Shown one piece after another: positions 32,693 to 42,522 of a DNA stretch of 64,000 nucleotides. Within the stretch, counting starts at the first letter, position 1. Every line of letters begins with the position of its first letter. The notes under the pieces are model-generated. The model did no database searches and had not been told where the DNA came from. It saw nothing but the letters and a program-made list of their open reading frames with translations. The DNA comes from Polynucleobacter sp. MWH-UH23A (GTDB lineage: Bacteria > Pseudomonadota > Gammaproteobacteria > Burkholderiales > Burkholderiaceae). The DNA lies in assembly GCF_040409805.1 (NCBI RefSeq), contig NZ_CP099572.1, positions 62,001 through 126,000 of the forward strand. Direction: 5' to 3'. Made by a program: the position numbers and the translations under genes.

Positions 32693-33334
32693 ATGAAAAA
32701 CATCAAAGTAGCATCATTATTTTTTGCGTTAAGCATGTTTTTGTTCTCTGGGGCGTCTCGTGCCCAGACTCCTGATGCAACAACACCTCCTGATGCCCTC
32801 ATTAAGATGGTGGTTACCGATGTGATGGCTTCGGTGAAAGCAGATCCAGAGATCCAAAAGGGTAGCATTCCAAAGATTGTCGATTTAGTGGAAAAGAAAA
32901 TTGTTCCCTATACCGATATGCGTCGTACAACCGAAATGGCGATGGGTCCGAATTGGAAAAAGGCAAGCGCAGAACAGCAAGCGCAATTGACTTCAGAGTT
33001 TAAAAACTTATTGATCCGAACTTATTCAGGCGCGCTAAGTCAGTTACGTGATCAGACTGTGCAATTTAAGGCTCTTCGCGCTGCGCCAGACGATAAAGAA
33101 GTAGTTGTGAAAACCGTTGTTCTCGGCCGTGGTGATCCGGTTCCTTTGGATTACCGTTTAGAGAAGACAGACAAGGGCTGGAAGGTTTACGACATGAATA
33201 TTATGGGTGTCTGGTTAGTCGAGGCATACCGTAATCAATTCGCTAACCAGATTAGCCAGAATGGTATTGAAGGTCTTGTGAAGTTTTTACAAGATCGTAA
33301 CAAACAGTTAGCAAGTGCTAAACCTGCAAACTAA
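32693..33334 (+). CDS. mlaC: Periplasmic phospholipid carrier MlaC
   Basis: MlaC shuttles phospholipids between MlaA and MlaFEDB. The 213-residue product has a signal peptide (about 1-24, ending SRA), then a helical domain with FKNLLIRTYSGALSQL and the beta region VVVKTVVLGRGDPVPLDYRLEKTDKGWKVYDMNIMGVWLVEAYRNQFANQI, in which GWKVYDMNIMGVWLVE is the family signature. A 94-base gap separates it from mlaA; I see no clear terminator or promoter in it. mlaB follows after twelve bases. Confidence 0.94.
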   Translation: MKNIKVASLFFALSMFLFSGASRAQTPDATTPPDALIKMVVTDVMASVKADPEIQKGSIPKIVDLVEKKIVPYTDMRRTTEMAMGPNWKKASAEQQAQLTSEFKNLLIRTYSGALSQLRDQTVQFKALRAAPDDKEVVVKTVVLGRGDPVPLDYRLEKTDKGWKVYDMNIMGVWLVEAYRNQFANQISQNGIEGLVKFLQDRNKQLASAKPAN

Positions 33335-33346
33335 ATATCTAGCAAA

Positions 33347-33604
33347 ATGCCTTTTTCTTTGCCTGCTTCCGTTACGCAAGATAATGCAACACAAATGGAG
33401 ATCGATGGTATCGGTAATCTTGCTAGTCTAAGCTCCATTGATTGCTCTCGGTTGAAAGATTTTGATTCGACGGTATTAGCAGTGCTCTTAGCTTGGAGAA
33501 AAAAGTTGCATGAAAATAATCAATCCTTGCTTATTGAGCATGCCCCAGAAAAACTCAAAGTATTGGCCAAGGTGTATGGTGTTTCCGCTTTGCTAGGTCT
33601 CTAA
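33347..33604 (+). CDS. mlaB: STAS-domain protein MlaB
   Basis: MlaB is a small STAS protein that binds MlaF and is needed for transporter assembly. The 85-residue product has the STAS pattern (MEIDGIGNLASLSSIDCSRLKDFDSTVLAVLLAW), in which the SxxxVAVL-type loop DSTVLAVLLAW matches the conserved Ser/Thr-containing helix cap. Its position directly after mlaC supports the assignment, since STAS proteins alone are hard to tell apart. It completes the Mla set here. Confidence 0.85.
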   Translation: MPFSLPASVTQDNATQMEIDGIGNLASLSSIDCSRLKDFDSTVLAVLLAWRKKLHENNQSLLIEHAPEKLKVLAKVYGVSALLGL

Positions 33605-33623
33605 GTAAAAATAAAATAGAAGC

Positions 33624-34376
33624 ATGCACTCAGCAATTTCGATTCAGCATATTTCAAAGCAGTATGGGGCTTTGCAGGCACTCAATGATGTTTCATTGAC
33701 TATTGAGCCCGGTGAGTTTTTCGGCCTTTTAGGCCCAAATGGTGCGGGCAAGACTACTTTGATTTCTATATTGGCTGGCTTGGTCAAGTCCGATAAGGGT
33801 CATGCATCTATCTTGGGTGCTGATGTTCAGAAATCCTTTCGTGATGCGCGCCGGATGCTCGGGGTGGTTCCACAAGAGTTGGTTTTTGATCCTTTCTTTA
33901 CCGTTCGTGAAACTTTGCGCTTTCAATCGGGTTACTTTGGTATTCGGAATAACGATGCTTGGATTGATGAGATCATGGCTAACCTCGATCTCACCGGCAA
34001 GGCTGATAGCAATATGCGCGCCTTATCAGGTGGCATGAAGCGGCGAGTTCTGGTAGCCCAGGCATTAGTGCATCGCCCACCAGTCATCATCTTGGATGAG
34101 CCGACTGCAGGTGTCGATGTGGAGTTACGTCAATCGCTGTGGCAATTTATCAGCAGACTAAATCAAGACGGCCACACGATTGTTTTGACGACGCACTATC
34201 TTGAAGAAGCTGAGGCGCTTTGTCAGCGTATTGCCATGCTCAAGCAGGGCGAGATTGTGGCACTGGATACCACTGCGAATTTATTAACACGTTACGGCTC
34301 AGCTAAAAAAGATGGTGAAGGTAAAACAGATCTCGAAGATGTTTTTGTAAACATCATGTCGGGGGCAGCGCAATGA
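33624..34376 (+). CDS. ABC transporter ATP-binding protein (YadG-like, ABC-2 type)
   Basis: This 250-residue ATPase has Walker A GPNGAGKTT (about residue 38), the Q-loop region MLGVVPQELVFDP, signature LSGGMKRRVLVAQA, Walker B VIILDEPTAGVD and switch His in VLTTHYLEEAE. It overlaps the permease gene by four bases (ATGA), so the two make one exporter. Such pairs after mlaB are common in betaproteobacteria. The substrate is unknown; E. coli YadGH is the closest named type by layout. Envelope export is likely given the setting. Confidence 0.9.
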   Translation: MHSAISIQHISKQYGALQALNDVSLTIEPGEFFGLLGPNGAGKTTLISILAGLVKSDKGHASILGADVQKSFRDARRMLGVVPQELVFDPFFTVRETLRFQSGYFGIRNNDAWIDEIMANLDLTGKADSNMRALSGGMKRRVLVAQALVHRPPVIILDEPTAGVDVELRQSLWQFISRLNQDGHTIVLTTHYLEEAEALCQRIAMLKQGEIVALDTTANLLTRYGSAKKDGEGKTDLEDVFVNIMSGAAQ

Positions 34377-35179
34377 CTATGTTGAATAAAGCACCTCAAG
34401 CCCTTAATAAACCAAGCTTAGAGTACGGCAGTGGCTTTCCAACTTTATTGCGCAAGGAGGTGAAACGCTTTTATAAGGTGGCGTTTCAGACGGTTGCCGC
34501 GCCAGTATTGACTGCCATTTTGTACCTCATGATTTTTGGTCATGTGCTTGAGGGTAAAGAGGTCTATGGGCGTTTAAGCTATACCGCATTTTTGATTCCT
34601 GGCTTAGTCATGATGAGTGTGTTGCAAAACGCATTTGCGAATACTTCTTCATCTCTCATTCAGTCAAAGATTACAGGCAACCTCGTATTTGTTTTGTTGG
34701 CGCCCCTGAGTCACCTTGAGTTTTATACAGCCTATATATTGGCAGCAGTTTTTCGAGGAATTGTCGTTGGCTTAGGCGTATTGTTGATCACGCTTTGGTT
34801 TGATGTCCCCACACTTGAGTATCCACTTTGGATCTTAGTATTCGCATTTTTGGGTGCCGCCATCTTGGGCAGTCTTGGTCTAATCGCAGGAATTTTGGCT
34901 GATAAATTTGACCAATTAGCTGCATTTCAAAACTTCATCATCATGCCTGCAACGATGCTGTCCGGGGTTTTCTATTCCATTCATTCTTTGCCTGCTGCTT
35001 GGCAGGTGGTTTCGCATTTCAACCCATTCTTTTACATGATCGATGGCTTTCGTTTTGGGTTTTTCGGGATTTCGGATGTATCGCCTTGGAGCAGCCTAGC
35101 TATTGTGTTTTGTTTCTTTGTAGCAGTTTCAGCAATTGCTTTGCGACTCTTGCAAAAGGGTTATAAGTTACGCCATTAA
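34373..35179 (+). CDS. ABC-2 type transporter permease (YadH-like)
   Basis: The 268-residue product has about six membrane segments, an N-terminal cytoplasmic part with FPTLLRKEVKRFYKV, the ABC-2 block FLIPGLVMMSVLQNAFANTSSSLIQSK and the C-terminal PATMLSGVFYSIHSLPAAWQ and FNPFFYMIDGFRFGFFG motifs of this family. It overlaps the ATPase gene by four bases. It probably exports a lipid, glycan or drug-like substrate, but the sequence does not say which. Confidence 0.9.
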   Translation: MTMLNKAPQALNKPSLEYGSGFPTLLRKEVKRFYKVAFQTVAAPVLTAILYLMIFGHVLEGKEVYGRLSYTAFLIPGLVMMSVLQNAFANTSSSLIQSKITGNLVFVLLAPLSHLEFYTAYILAAVFRGIVVGLGVLLITLWFDVPTLEYPLWILVFAFLGAAILGSLGLIAGILADKFDQLAAFQNFIIMPATMLSGVFYSIHSLPAAWQVVSHFNPFFYMIDGFRFGFFGISDVSPWSSLAIVFCFFVAVSAIALRLLQKGYKLRH

Positions 35180-35189
35180 TATTGGTAGA

Positions 35190-35217
35190 TTGTTTGGCCG
35201 TATTCGTCGTATGTAAT
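35190..35217 (+). promoter_or_regulatory. Candidate promoter before the BolA-like gene
   Basis: TTGTTT (35190-35195) and TGTAAT (35212-35217) are 16 bases apart in the short gap after the permease gene. It would allow the BolA-like gene and murA to be transcribed separately from the mla/ABC genes. It is a visual match only. Confidence 0.35.
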
Positions 35218-35236
35218 GTTTTATTAGGAGAGAAGT

Positions 35237-35485
35237 ATGTTGCCAACCCCAGAACAAATTGAAGGTTATATCAAGCAAGGCATTCAATGCACTCATATTC
35301 AGGTTGAGGGTGATGGACAACATTTTTTTGCAACCATTGTTAGTCCAGAGTTTGATGGCAAACGCCTTGTACAGCGTCATCAGCTGGTATATGCAGCAAT
35401 GGGCGATCGCATGAAAGCAGAAGTGCATGCACTATCAATAAAAGCATTTACTCCTGAAGAGTTTGCGCAAAACCCGTCGGCATAA
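35237..35485 (+). CDS. ibaG: BolA-family protein (IbaG/YrbA type)
   Basis: BolA-family proteins pair with monothiol glutaredoxins in iron-sulfur traffic. The 82-residue product fits the IbaG type: IEGYIKQGIQCTHIQVEGDGQHFFATIVSPEFDGKRLVQRHQLVYAAMGDRM with the C-terminal HALSIKAFTPEEF. The conserved His of HQLVYAA and the Cys in QCTHIQV are present. It lies directly before murA, the usual place of ibaG in proteobacteria, where mla genes lie upstream as here. TAGGAGAGAAG is a strong ribosome binding site. Confidence 0.9.
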   Translation: MLPTPEQIEGYIKQGIQCTHIQVEGDGQHFFATIVSPEFDGKRLVQRHQLVYAAMGDRMKAEVHALSIKAFTPEEFAQNPSA

Positions 35486-35536
35486 CAATCAAATTTAAAT
35501 AAGCAAACTCACTAAAGTTTTTACTGGAATCGTTTA

Positions 35537-36811
35537 ATGGATAAATTACGAATGGTAGGCGGGACTCCGCTGAAGGGCGAAGTCAAAATTGCCGGGGCTA
35601 AGAATGCCGCTTTACCAATTTTGTGTGCTTGTTTATTAACAGACCAGCCAGTTACATTACGCAATGTGCCCGATCTTCAGGATGTGCGCACGATGCTGAA
35701 ATTACTTCAGGAAATTGGCGTAGTAGTTAGTTTTCCTGATGCAAAAGATCGTAGTCATGTTGTCTTGAATGCGGCAGTGATTAAAAGCTCTGAGGCAACG
35801 TATGAGATGGTAAAAACCATGCGTGCCTCCATCTTAGTCTTAGGTCCATTGCTTGCCAGAATGCATAGCGCAAAGGTTTCTCTACCAGGTGGTTGCGCTA
35901 TTGGCGCACGCCCTGTAGATCAGCATATCAAGGGCTTAAAAGCCATGGGTGCCAGCATCAAAATTAAGAGTGGTTACATTCAGGCAGAAACAAAACCGCC
36001 ATCTGATCGCCTTAAGGGCACATCTATTTTGACGGACATGATCACAGTGACAGGTACTGAGAACTTGTTGATGGCGGCGACTTTGGCATCTGGAACCACG
36101 ATTCTAGAAAATGCTGCACGGGAACCGGAAGTTGGCGATCTTGCTGAATTGCTTGTCAAGATGGGTGCAAAAATTTCCGGGATCGGAAGCGACCGCTTGG
36201 TGATTGAGGGTGTTGAAAAATTACATGGCGCCGAACATTCTGTGATTCCTGATCGCATTGAAGCGGGCACTTTCTTGTGCGCAGTGGCCGCAGCGGGTGG
36301 CGAGGTGCTTGTTAAAGACTGTCGCCCCGATACTTTAGACGCTGTCATGGTGAAGTTGAAAGAGGCTGGCTTACAAATGGAAGTGGGCCCAGATTGGATT
36401 AAAGCTTCTATGCAAACCCGTCCAAAAGCAGTGAGTTTTCGCACTTCTGAATACCCTGCATTCCCAACAGATATGCAGGCTCAGTTAATGGCGGTTAATG
36501 CCGTAGCAGCTGGTAACTCAACCATTACCGAGACAATTTTTGAGAATCGTTTCATGCATGTGCAAGAGCTCAACCGCTTGGGTGCCGATATTGCTATTGA
36601 AGGAAATACGGCGATTGCACAGGGAGTAGAAAAACTCTCAGGTGCGATTGTGATGGCAACGGACCTGCGAGCATCTGCCAGTTTGGTTATTGCTGGGCTT
36701 GCCGCTCAGGGTGAGACCCAGGTAGACCGTATTTACCACCTAGACCGTGGCTATGACCGCATGGAGCAGAAGTTAACCCTGTTGGGTGCCAAGATTGAGC
36801 GGGTTAAGTAA
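35537..36811 (+). CDS. murA: UDP-N-acetylglucosamine 1-carboxyvinyltransferase
   Basis: MurA transfers enolpyruvate to UDP-GlcNAc in the first committed step of peptidoglycan synthesis. The 424-residue product has [16 protein letters not shown] near the N-terminus, the active-site loop [14 protein letters not shown] with C120 (so fosfomycin-sensitive in type), the [11 protein letters not shown] region and the final [17 protein letters not shown] block. Length is normal. A 9-base inverted repeat spans its stop codon. hisG starts 42 bases later. Confidence 0.97.
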   Translation: MDKLRMVGGTPLKGEVKIAGAKNAALPILCACLLTDQPVTLRNVPDLQDVRTMLKLLQEIGVVVSFPDAKDRSHVVLNAAVIKSSEATYEMVKTMRASILVLGPLLARMHSAKVSLPGGCAIGARPVDQHIKGLKAMGASIKIKSGYIQAETKPPSDRLKGTSILTDMITVTGTENLLMAATLASGTTILENAAREPEVGDLAELLVKMGAKISGIGSDRLVIEGVEKLHGAEHSVIPDRIEAGTFLCAVAAAGGEVLVKDCRPDTLDAVMVKLKEAGLQMEVGPDWIKASMQTRPKAVSFRTSEYPAFPTDMQAQLMAVNAVAAGNSTITETIFENRFMHVQELNRLGADIAIEGNTAIAQGVEKLSGAIVMATDLRASASLVIAGLAAQGETQVDRIYHLDRGYDRMEQKLTLLGAKIERVK

Positions 36812-36836
36812 GGGTTGCGCAAGTAAATTACTTAAC
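36803..36836 (+). repeat. Inverted repeat across the murA stop codon
   Basis: GTTAAGTAA (36803-36811) and TTACTTAAC (36828-36836) are perfect complements separated by 16 bases. The left arm includes the murA stop. No T-run follows, so it is not a standard terminator; it could protect the murA 3' end or pause transcription before hisG. Confidence 0.4.
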
Positions 36837-36853
36837 TAAGAGATAATTGAGTC

Positions 36854-37480
36854 ATGAAATTGACTTTAGCCCTCTCCAAGGGGCGAATCTTCGAAGAGAC
36901 CGCAGAGATCCTATCTAAGGTTGGTATTGTGCCAAAAGAGGATCCTGAAAAGTCTCGCAAACTCATTATCGAGACATCCAATCCCGATGTGCGGTTAATT
37001 ATTGTGCGTGCATCTGATGTGCCCACTTATGTGCAATTTGGTGGCGCTGATTTTGGTGTAGCTGGGTTAGACGTTCTAATGGAAAAAGGCACTGATGGTT
37101 TATATGTGCCTTTTGATTTAAATATCGCAAAGTGTCGTATGTCCGTTGCAGTACGTGATGGCTTTGACTACGCTGCTGCGGTCAAGCAAGGCTCACGCCT
37201 AAAAGTGGCAACTAAGTATGTCAATTGCGCTCGAGATCACTTTGCTAACAAAGGTGTTCACATTGACACTATTCAGCTATATGGCTCAATGGAACTTGCG
37301 CCACTAGTCGGTTTGGCTGATGCGATTGTGGATCTCGTTTCTACTGGCAATACCTTAAGGGCAAATGGTTTGGTTGAGGTCGAGCCAATTTCGGATATCA
37401 GCGCTCGCTTAGTAGTGAACCAAGCTTCCTACAAGCGTAAGCGTGCTCAGTTACAACCTATTTTTGATTTGCTGAAGTAA
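36854..37480 (+). CDS. hisG: ATP phosphoribosyltransferase, short form
   Basis: HisG starts histidine synthesis by joining ATP and PRPP. The 208-residue product is the short form: it has [35 protein letters not shown] and the PRPP-binding region [18 protein letters not shown], but no C-terminal regulatory ACT-like domain. Short HisG needs the partner HisZ, which is not in the window and in related bacteria often lies near purA. hisD follows after fourteen bases. Confidence 0.96.
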   Translation: MKLTLALSKGRIFEETAEILSKVGIVPKEDPEKSRKLIIETSNPDVRLIIVRASDVPTYVQFGGADFGVAGLDVLMEKGTDGLYVPFDLNIAKCRMSVAVRDGFDYAAAVKQGSRLKVATKYVNCARDHFANKGVHIDTIQLYGSMELAPLVGLADAIVDLVSTGNTLRANGLVEVEPISDISARLVVNQASYKRKRAQLQPIFDLLK

Positions 37481-37494
37481 ATCAATACAGATCA

Positions 37495-38832
37495 ATGTCA
37501 TCTCAAGTTCAGGTTAAGCGACTCAATAGTGGAGATCCAGGTTTTAAAGAAACCCTGCTCTCCAGTCTTTCTTTACCTACAGCTGATGATGTAGCCATAG
37601 ATGCTGCGGTTGTCAAAATATTAGCCGCGGTAAAAGAGAAGGGCGATACTGCGGTTCTAGAATTTACAAAGCAATTTGATCGACTCAATGTTTCTAGTGT
37701 TTCTGAGCTTGAGATACCTCGTCAGGATCTAGAGAAGGCCTATAAAGACCTAATGGTCGAGCAAAAAAATGCTCTAGATATTGCTGCAAAGCGGGTTCGC
37801 GCCTATCACGAGCGTCAGAAAATCGAAGCCGGTTGTCATTCATGGGAATACGAAGAGGCTGACGGCACAAAGCTTGGTCAAAAAGTGACCCCATTAGATC
37901 GCGTTGGGATTTATGTTCCCGGCGGTAAGGCGGCCTATCCTTCATCGGTATTGATGAATGCCATTCCTGCCAAAGTGGCAGGTGTGACAGAAGTCATCAT
38001 GGTGGTGCCTACTCCTGATGGCGCACGCAATCCTTTGGTATTGGCGGCTGCATATCTAGCTGGTGTTGATCGCATATTTACGATTGGTGGTGCTCAAGCC
38101 GTCGGTGCATTGGCATACGGTACGCAAACCATCCCATCGGTCGATAAGATTGTGGGTCCAGGTAATGCTTATGTTGCCGCCGCAAAGCGTAGGGTATTTG
38201 GTACGGTTGGCATCGATATGATTGCTGGCCCGTCAGAGATTTTAGTTTTATGCGATGGATCTACTAACCCTGACTGGGTTGCTATGGATCTCTTCTCTCA
38301 AGCAGAGCATGATGAGCAAGCGCAATCTATTTTGTTATGTCCTGATGCCGCTTTTATTGAGCAAGTGCAAGCGAGCATCAATCGCCTGCTTCCAGAAATG
38401 CCAAGAGCTAAGGTGATTACCGCTTCACTATCCAATCGCGCCTTATTAATTCAGGTAAAGGATATGGCAGAGGCATGTGATATTGCTAATGCAATTGCTG
38501 CTGAGCATTTAGAGATCTGCGCTGTTGAGCCACGCCAGTGGGCTGAGAAAATTCGTCATGCCGGCGCTATTTTTATGGGTAACTACACTAGTGAGTCCTT
38601 AGGGGATTACTGTGCAGGCCCCAATCACGTATTGCCAACAGCCCGAACCGCTCGTTTTTCTTCACCTTTGGGCTTATACGACTTCATTAAGCGCTCAAGC
38701 ATGATTGAGGTGAGCGAGGCTGGCGCACAAAGCTTAGGTCAAGTAGCCAGTACGCTTGCGCATGGAGAAGGCTTACAAGCGCACGCACGCGCTGCCGAGA
38801 TGCGCATATCTTTAGGGAAAATTAATCCTTAG
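37495..38832 (+). CDS. hisD: Histidinol dehydrogenase
   Basis: HisD oxidises histidinol to histidine in two NAD-dependent steps using zinc. The 445-residue product has [27 protein letters not shown] in its NAD-binding part, [30 protein letters not shown], the catalytic [12 protein letters not shown] and the zinc-site region [20 protein letters not shown]. Length is normal. Its TAG stop is only five bases from the preferred start of the glycosyltransferase gene, in the place where hisC would be expected. Confidence 0.97.
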   Translation: MSSQVQVKRLNSGDPGFKETLLSSLSLPTADDVAIDAAVVKILAAVKEKGDTAVLEFTKQFDRLNVSSVSELEIPRQDLEKAYKDLMVEQKNALDIAAKRVRAYHERQKIEAGCHSWEYEEADGTKLGQKVTPLDRVGIYVPGGKAAYPSSVLMNAIPAKVAGVTEVIMVVPTPDGARNPLVLAAAYLAGVDRIFTIGGAQAVGALAYGTQTIPSVDKIVGPGNAYVAAAKRRVFGTVGIDMIAGPSEILVLCDGSTNPDWVAMDLFSQAEHDEQAQSILLCPDAAFIEQVQASINRLLPEMPRAKVITASLSNRALLIQVKDMAEACDIANAIAAEHLEICAVEPRQWAEKIRHAGAIFMGNYTSESLGDYCAGPNHVLPTARTARFSSPLGLYDFIKRSSMIEVSEAGAQSLGQVASTLAHGEGLQAHARAAEMRISLGKINP

Positions 38833-38837
38833 TGGTT

Positions 38838-39977
38838 ATGAAAAAAGTTTTAATCGAGGGTTGGAGGGGGATAAATCATTCTTATGCAATAGTCAATCAA
38901 AACCAATTACTTCAATTAAGGAAGAGCCATTTTGACCTGTACCATAACGACTTACCTTTTTACAATCATGAATGGAACATAGGCTCTAACGCATCAGGAT
39001 TTGCTGATCAGGATCTGATGCTCATAAATGAAATTCCATCATTTCACATAAATTCGACGCCGGTTGATGTTACTTACAGGATTAGTTTTCCGTATCGATT
39101 TTATAAGGCTAATAGTAGAAAACTGTTCGTTTTTGGGACGTCTGAATATCAAAGCATCAATGGATTGATTTATGAGGACGATCTAAATCGCGGTCTTGAG
39201 AACTCAGACCTAATGATCATAACCCCATCAAACTGGTCTAAGGAGGGTTTTTTAATAGCTGGTTTTAGGGATGAGAGAGTGTATGTAGTTCCGCATGGGG
39301 TTTCTGAAATATTTAAGCCAGTTGATTCTCATCGAAAATCAGAATTTAGGAAAGCTTTGGGTTGTTCTGCGGATGAATTTTTGCTTTTATCTGTAGGGGC
39401 AATGACTGGTAATAAGGGCATTGATTTATTAATAGCTGCTTATGCATTGCTAAAAAGAAAATACAAACATATAAGATTAATTTTGAAAGACTCCAGCAAC
39501 CTATATGGAATTAAAGCTAAGGAGATTTTCATAGAGCTTCAAAAGCAACATCCAGAACTACTCTCGCAGGAAATTTATAAGTCTATTATTTTTATTTCTG
39601 AAAACTTAACGCAAAGTCAATTAAATGGTCTTTACGGAACATGTGACTGTTACGTTTCTCCATACAGGGCTGAGGGCTTTAATTTGAGCCCCCTTGAGGC
39701 TGCGGCAAGTGGCAGCCTTGTTTTGGTTACCGAAGGAGGTTCTACAGATGACTATTTTCACAGCTCCTTTGGTCTAAAGATCGAGGGCAAAAGAGCCTCT
39801 AATGGAGCGGATGGTTTTTATATTGAGCCTAATATGGAAAGCTTGCTAAATCAATTGACATCAGTTATTGAGGGTAAGGTGGATGCTAAAAATTCAGATG
39901 AGGCTCAAAAATATATACGAGAAAACTTTAGCTGGGACGCGGTCGTGCAAAAACTTATAAATATTTTTGATGCTTAG
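38838..39977 (+). CDS. GT4-type glycosyltransferase inserted between hisD and hisC
   Basis: The 379-residue product (from ATG 38838; an in-frame GTG at 38832 overlaps the hisD stop) has the GT-B fold pattern of family GT4. LLSVGAMTGNKGIDLLIAAY begins the C-terminal domain near residue 185, and the donor-site motif SPYRAEGFNLSPLEAAASGSLVLVTEGG gives the two conserved Glu residues. The gene is visibly richer in A and T and uses codons such as ATA and AGG more than its his neighbours. It has no role in histidine synthesis. A surface-glycan role is likely; the acceptor is unknown. Confidence 0.85.
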   Translation: MKKVLIEGWRGINHSYAIVNQNQLLQLRKSHFDLYHNDLPFYNHEWNIGSNASGFADQDLMLINEIPSFHINSTPVDVTYRISFPYRFYKANSRKLFVFGTSEYQSINGLIYEDDLNRGLENSDLMIITPSNWSKEGFLIAGFRDERVYVVPHGVSEIFKPVDSHRKSEFRKALGCSADEFLLLSVGAMTGNKGIDLLIAAYALLKRKYKHIRLILKDSSNLYGIKAKEIFIELQKQHPELLSQEIYKSIIFISENLTQSQLNGLYGTCDCYVSPYRAEGFNLSPLEAAASGSLVLVTEGGSTDDYFHSSFGLKIEGKRASNGADGFYIEPNMESLLNQLTSVIEGKVDAKNSDEAQKYIRENFSWDAVVQKLINIFDA

Positions 39978-40013
39978 TGACTTAAATGGTTGTATTTTCA
40001 CTGATGCGTTTCA

Positions 40014-41090
40014 TCACGAAGTCTGTAGCAGTATTTCTCTAAAAGCCAAGACGAGTTCGGCGCTCTGCTCATCGGTACCGATCGTAATACGCAAAAACTC
40101 TTTAATGCGGGGCGCATTAAAGTGGCGCACGATAACGCCTCGATCTCTTAGTGCTTGATATAGCTTGGCGCCAGAATGTTTTGGATGACGTGTGAAAATA
40201 AAGTTCGCAGTAGAGGGTAGGGTGTTAAAGCCCAGCTCATTTAACTGCTCAATTAGTTTGAGCCGAGTCTGAATTACTTTCGCACTCGTTGATTCAAGGT
40301 GAGCTTGATCTTCGATTGCGGTAATTGCCCCGGCTTGTGCCAAGCGACCCAAGGGGTAGGAGTTAAAGCTATTTTTGACCCGCTCAAGACCCTCGATGAG
40401 GTCAGGGTGGCCGAGTGCAAAGCCTACTCTTAGACCAGCTAGCGCCCTTGATTTGGAGAGAGTGTGAACGACTAAAAGATTTTCTGGGCAGTTCATGCTT
40501 CGCAATAGCGGAATGCAGGATTCTGTTCCGTAATCGACATAGGCTTCATCGATCACTAAAACGGAGTCTTTGTTCTGAGAAAGTAATTTTTCAATTTCTG
40601 AACGTGCAACTGATCGACCAGTTGGAGCATTGGGATTGGGAAAAATGATTCCGCCGTTTGGTGTCACATAGTCATTGAGATTGATTTCAAAATCATTGCC
40701 TAACGGAACGGTTTTGTATTCGATACCAAAGAGTTTGCAGTAGACCGGGTAAAAACTATAAGTAATGTCAGGGAAATGAATTGGCTTACTTTGTTTTAGT
40801 AGTCCTGCAAAAACGTGAGCCAATACCTCATCGGAACCATTACCCAAAAATACTTGGTTTGGGTTTAGGCCATGTAATTTAGCAATCGCTTGCTTTAAGG
40901 CATTTCCCTCTGGATCTGGATAGAGGCGTAAATCGTCAGTGGTTTGCTGGTTAATTGCTGCAAGAGCCTTGGGAGATGGCCCGTAAGGACTCTCATTGGT
41001 ATTGAGCTTGATCAGCCGCTGCATTTGCGGCTGCTCCCCTGGGGTATAAGGGGTCAGACTTCTGACGACAGGGCTCCAAAAACGGCTCAT
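40014..41090 (-). CDS. hisC: Histidinol-phosphate aminotransferase, inverted relative to the his genes
   Basis: HisC transaminates imidazole acetol phosphate to histidinol phosphate with PLP. The 358-residue product has [41 protein letters not shown] (near residue 180) and the PLP lysine K213 in [15 protein letters not shown]. The gene is intact, but it lies on the - strand between hisD and hisB, which are both on +. It therefore needs its own promoter. It converges on the glycosyltransferase gene with a 36-base gap. Another aminotransferase of the same fold is possible but less likely here. Confidence 0.93.
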   Translation of the reverse strand: MSRFWSPVVRSLTPYTPGEQPQMQRLIKLNTNESPYGPSPKALAAINQQTTDDLRLYPDPEGNALKQAIAKLHGLNPNQVFLGNGSDEVLAHVFAGLLKQSKPIHFPDITYSFYPVYCKLFGIEYKTVPLGNDFEINLNDYVTPNGGIIFPNPNAPTGRSVARSEIEKLLSQNKDSVLVIDEAYVDYGTESCIPLLRSMNCPENLLVVHTLSKSRALAGLRVGFALGHPDLIEGLERVKNSFNSYPLGRLAQAGAITAIEDQAHLESTSAKVIQTRLKLIEQLNELGFNTLPSTANFIFTRHPKHSGAKLYQALRDRGVIVRHFNAPRIKEFLRITIGTDEQSAELVLAFREILLQTS

Positions 41091-41206
41091 GCGGCTACTC
41101 GGGTTAAATATGGGTAAGAAAGTGAAATTATTTGAGCATTTATATCTCTGCTAGGAATGATATTATGAGGCTTCAATTAACACTTCGCCTCGCGGCGTAA
41201 AGAAGT

Positions 41207-41794
41207 ATGCGGCAAGCCGACGTAACCCGAAACACTTCGGAAACCAAAATTCAAATTTCCATCAATTTAGATGGTACCGGTAAAGCTGAGCTTGCCTCAG
41301 GCGTACCTTTCTTGGATCACATGTTGGATCAAATCGCGCGTCACGGGATGATCGATCTCAAGGTGGTGGCTCAAGGCGATACCCATATCGATGATCACCA
41401 TACCGTTGAAGATGTGGGCATTACATTGGGTCAGGCATTTGCAAAAGCAGTAGGCGATAAAGCAGGCATCACTCGTTACGGACATTCCTATGTGCCTCTT
41501 GATGAAACACTGTCTCGTGTAGTGATCGACTTTTCTGGTCGTCCAGGCTTGGAATTTAATGTGCCCTTTACACGTGCACGTGTAGGTGACTTTGATGTTG
41601 ATCTCAGTATTGAGTTCTTCCGTGGTTTTGTGAATCACGCGGGAGTGACTTTGCACATTGATAACTTGCGTGGCATCAATGCTCACCACCAAATTGAAAC
41701 AGTCTTCAAAGCCTTTGGTCGTGCCTTACGTATGGCCCTGGCAATAGACCCACGCGCCTCTGGCGCAGTTCCTTCAACTAAGGGAAGCCTTTAA
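41207..41794 (+). CDS. hisB: Imidazoleglycerol-phosphate dehydratase
   Basis: HisB dehydrates imidazole glycerol phosphate using manganese. The 195-residue product is the monofunctional form without the phosphatase domain. It has [16 protein letters not shown], the metal-binding [14 protein letters not shown] and the second site [18 protein letters not shown]. In the usual order hisC precedes it on the same strand; here the 116-base gap faces an inverted hisC. A stem of ACTTC with GAAGT around CGCCTCGCGGCG lies just before the ATG. Confidence 0.97.
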   Translation: MRQADVTRNTSETKIQISINLDGTGKAELASGVPFLDHMLDQIARHGMIDLKVVAQGDTHIDDHHTVEDVGITLGQAFAKAVGDKAGITRYGHSYVPLDETLSRVVIDFSGRPGLEFNVPFTRARVGDFDVDLSIEFFRGFVNHAGVTLHIDNLRGINAHHQIETVFKAFGRALRMALAIDPRASGAVPSTKGSL

Positions 41795-41841
41795 TCTCGA
41801 TTTTTGCTTCTTCTTAGAACAGTGCAAAAGATAGGCTAATT

Positions 41842-42498
41842 TTGGCGCAAACCATTGCGATCGTTGACTACGGGATGGGTAACCTTCGTTCCGTGTATCA
41901 GGCATTCCATCATGTAGCTCCCAATGAAAATGTATTGATTGCTCGTAAGCCAGAAGAAATTCGCAATGCGGATCGCGTTGTGCTTCCGGGGCAGGGAGCT
42001 ATGCCCGATTGCATGAAGCACCTTGAGGAATCTGGTCTTCTGGAAGCGCTACTAGAGGCGTCCAAAAATAAACCCTTATTGGGCGTTTGTGTGGGCGAGC
42101 AAATGCTGTTGGATAAGAGTGCGGAAGTGCGTCCTGGCGAGCAGTGGACAGCCTGTCTAGGCCTTATTCCAGGTGAAGTGCGCCGCTTTGAGTTGGCTGG
42201 AAAAAAGCAGGCGGATGGTTCTGCTTACAAGGTCCCCCATATGGGCTGGAATCAAGTGCGTCAAGATCGTCAGCACCCTATTTGGAAAGGGATTCCAGAT
42301 TTAAGCACTTTTTATTTTGTGCACAGCTACTATGCTGTTCCTAAACGCGCAGAAGATATCGTTGGCTCGACAGAATACGGCGATTGGTTTACTTCTGCTG
42401 TGGCAAGAGATAATATTTTTGCAACACAATTTCATCCAGAAAAAAGTGCAGAATACGGATTAAAGTTGTATCAAAATTTTGTTCATTGGCAACCCTAA
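41842..42498 (+). CDS. hisH: Imidazole glycerol phosphate synthase glutaminase subunit
   Basis: HisH releases ammonia from glutamine and feeds it to HisF. The 218-residue product begins at TTG 41842, giving [18 protein letters not shown], the family N-terminus, with AGG upstream. The class I amidotransferase triad is present: C83 in [12 protein letters not shown]198 and E200 in FHPEKS. hisA follows after 24 bases and hisF after it, so both synthase subunits are in one unit. Confidence 0.96.
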   Translation: MAQTIAIVDYGMGNLRSVYQAFHHVAPNENVLIARKPEEIRNADRVVLPGQGAMPDCMKHLEESGLLEALLEASKNKPLLGVCVGEQMLLDKSAEVRPGEQWTACLGLIPGEVRRFELAGKKQADGSAYKVPHMGWNQVRQDRQHPIWKGIPDLSTFYFVHSYYAVPKRAEDIVGSTEYGDWFTSAVARDNIFATQFHPEKSAEYGLKLYQNFVHWQP

Positions 42499-42522
42499 CA
42501 ATCTAATTTTTAGCGCCTTACT

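Noticed and set aside
35980..36444. 154-codon open frame on the - strand inside murA
   Set aside because: It is antisense to conserved MurA sequence and shows no recognisable protein features.
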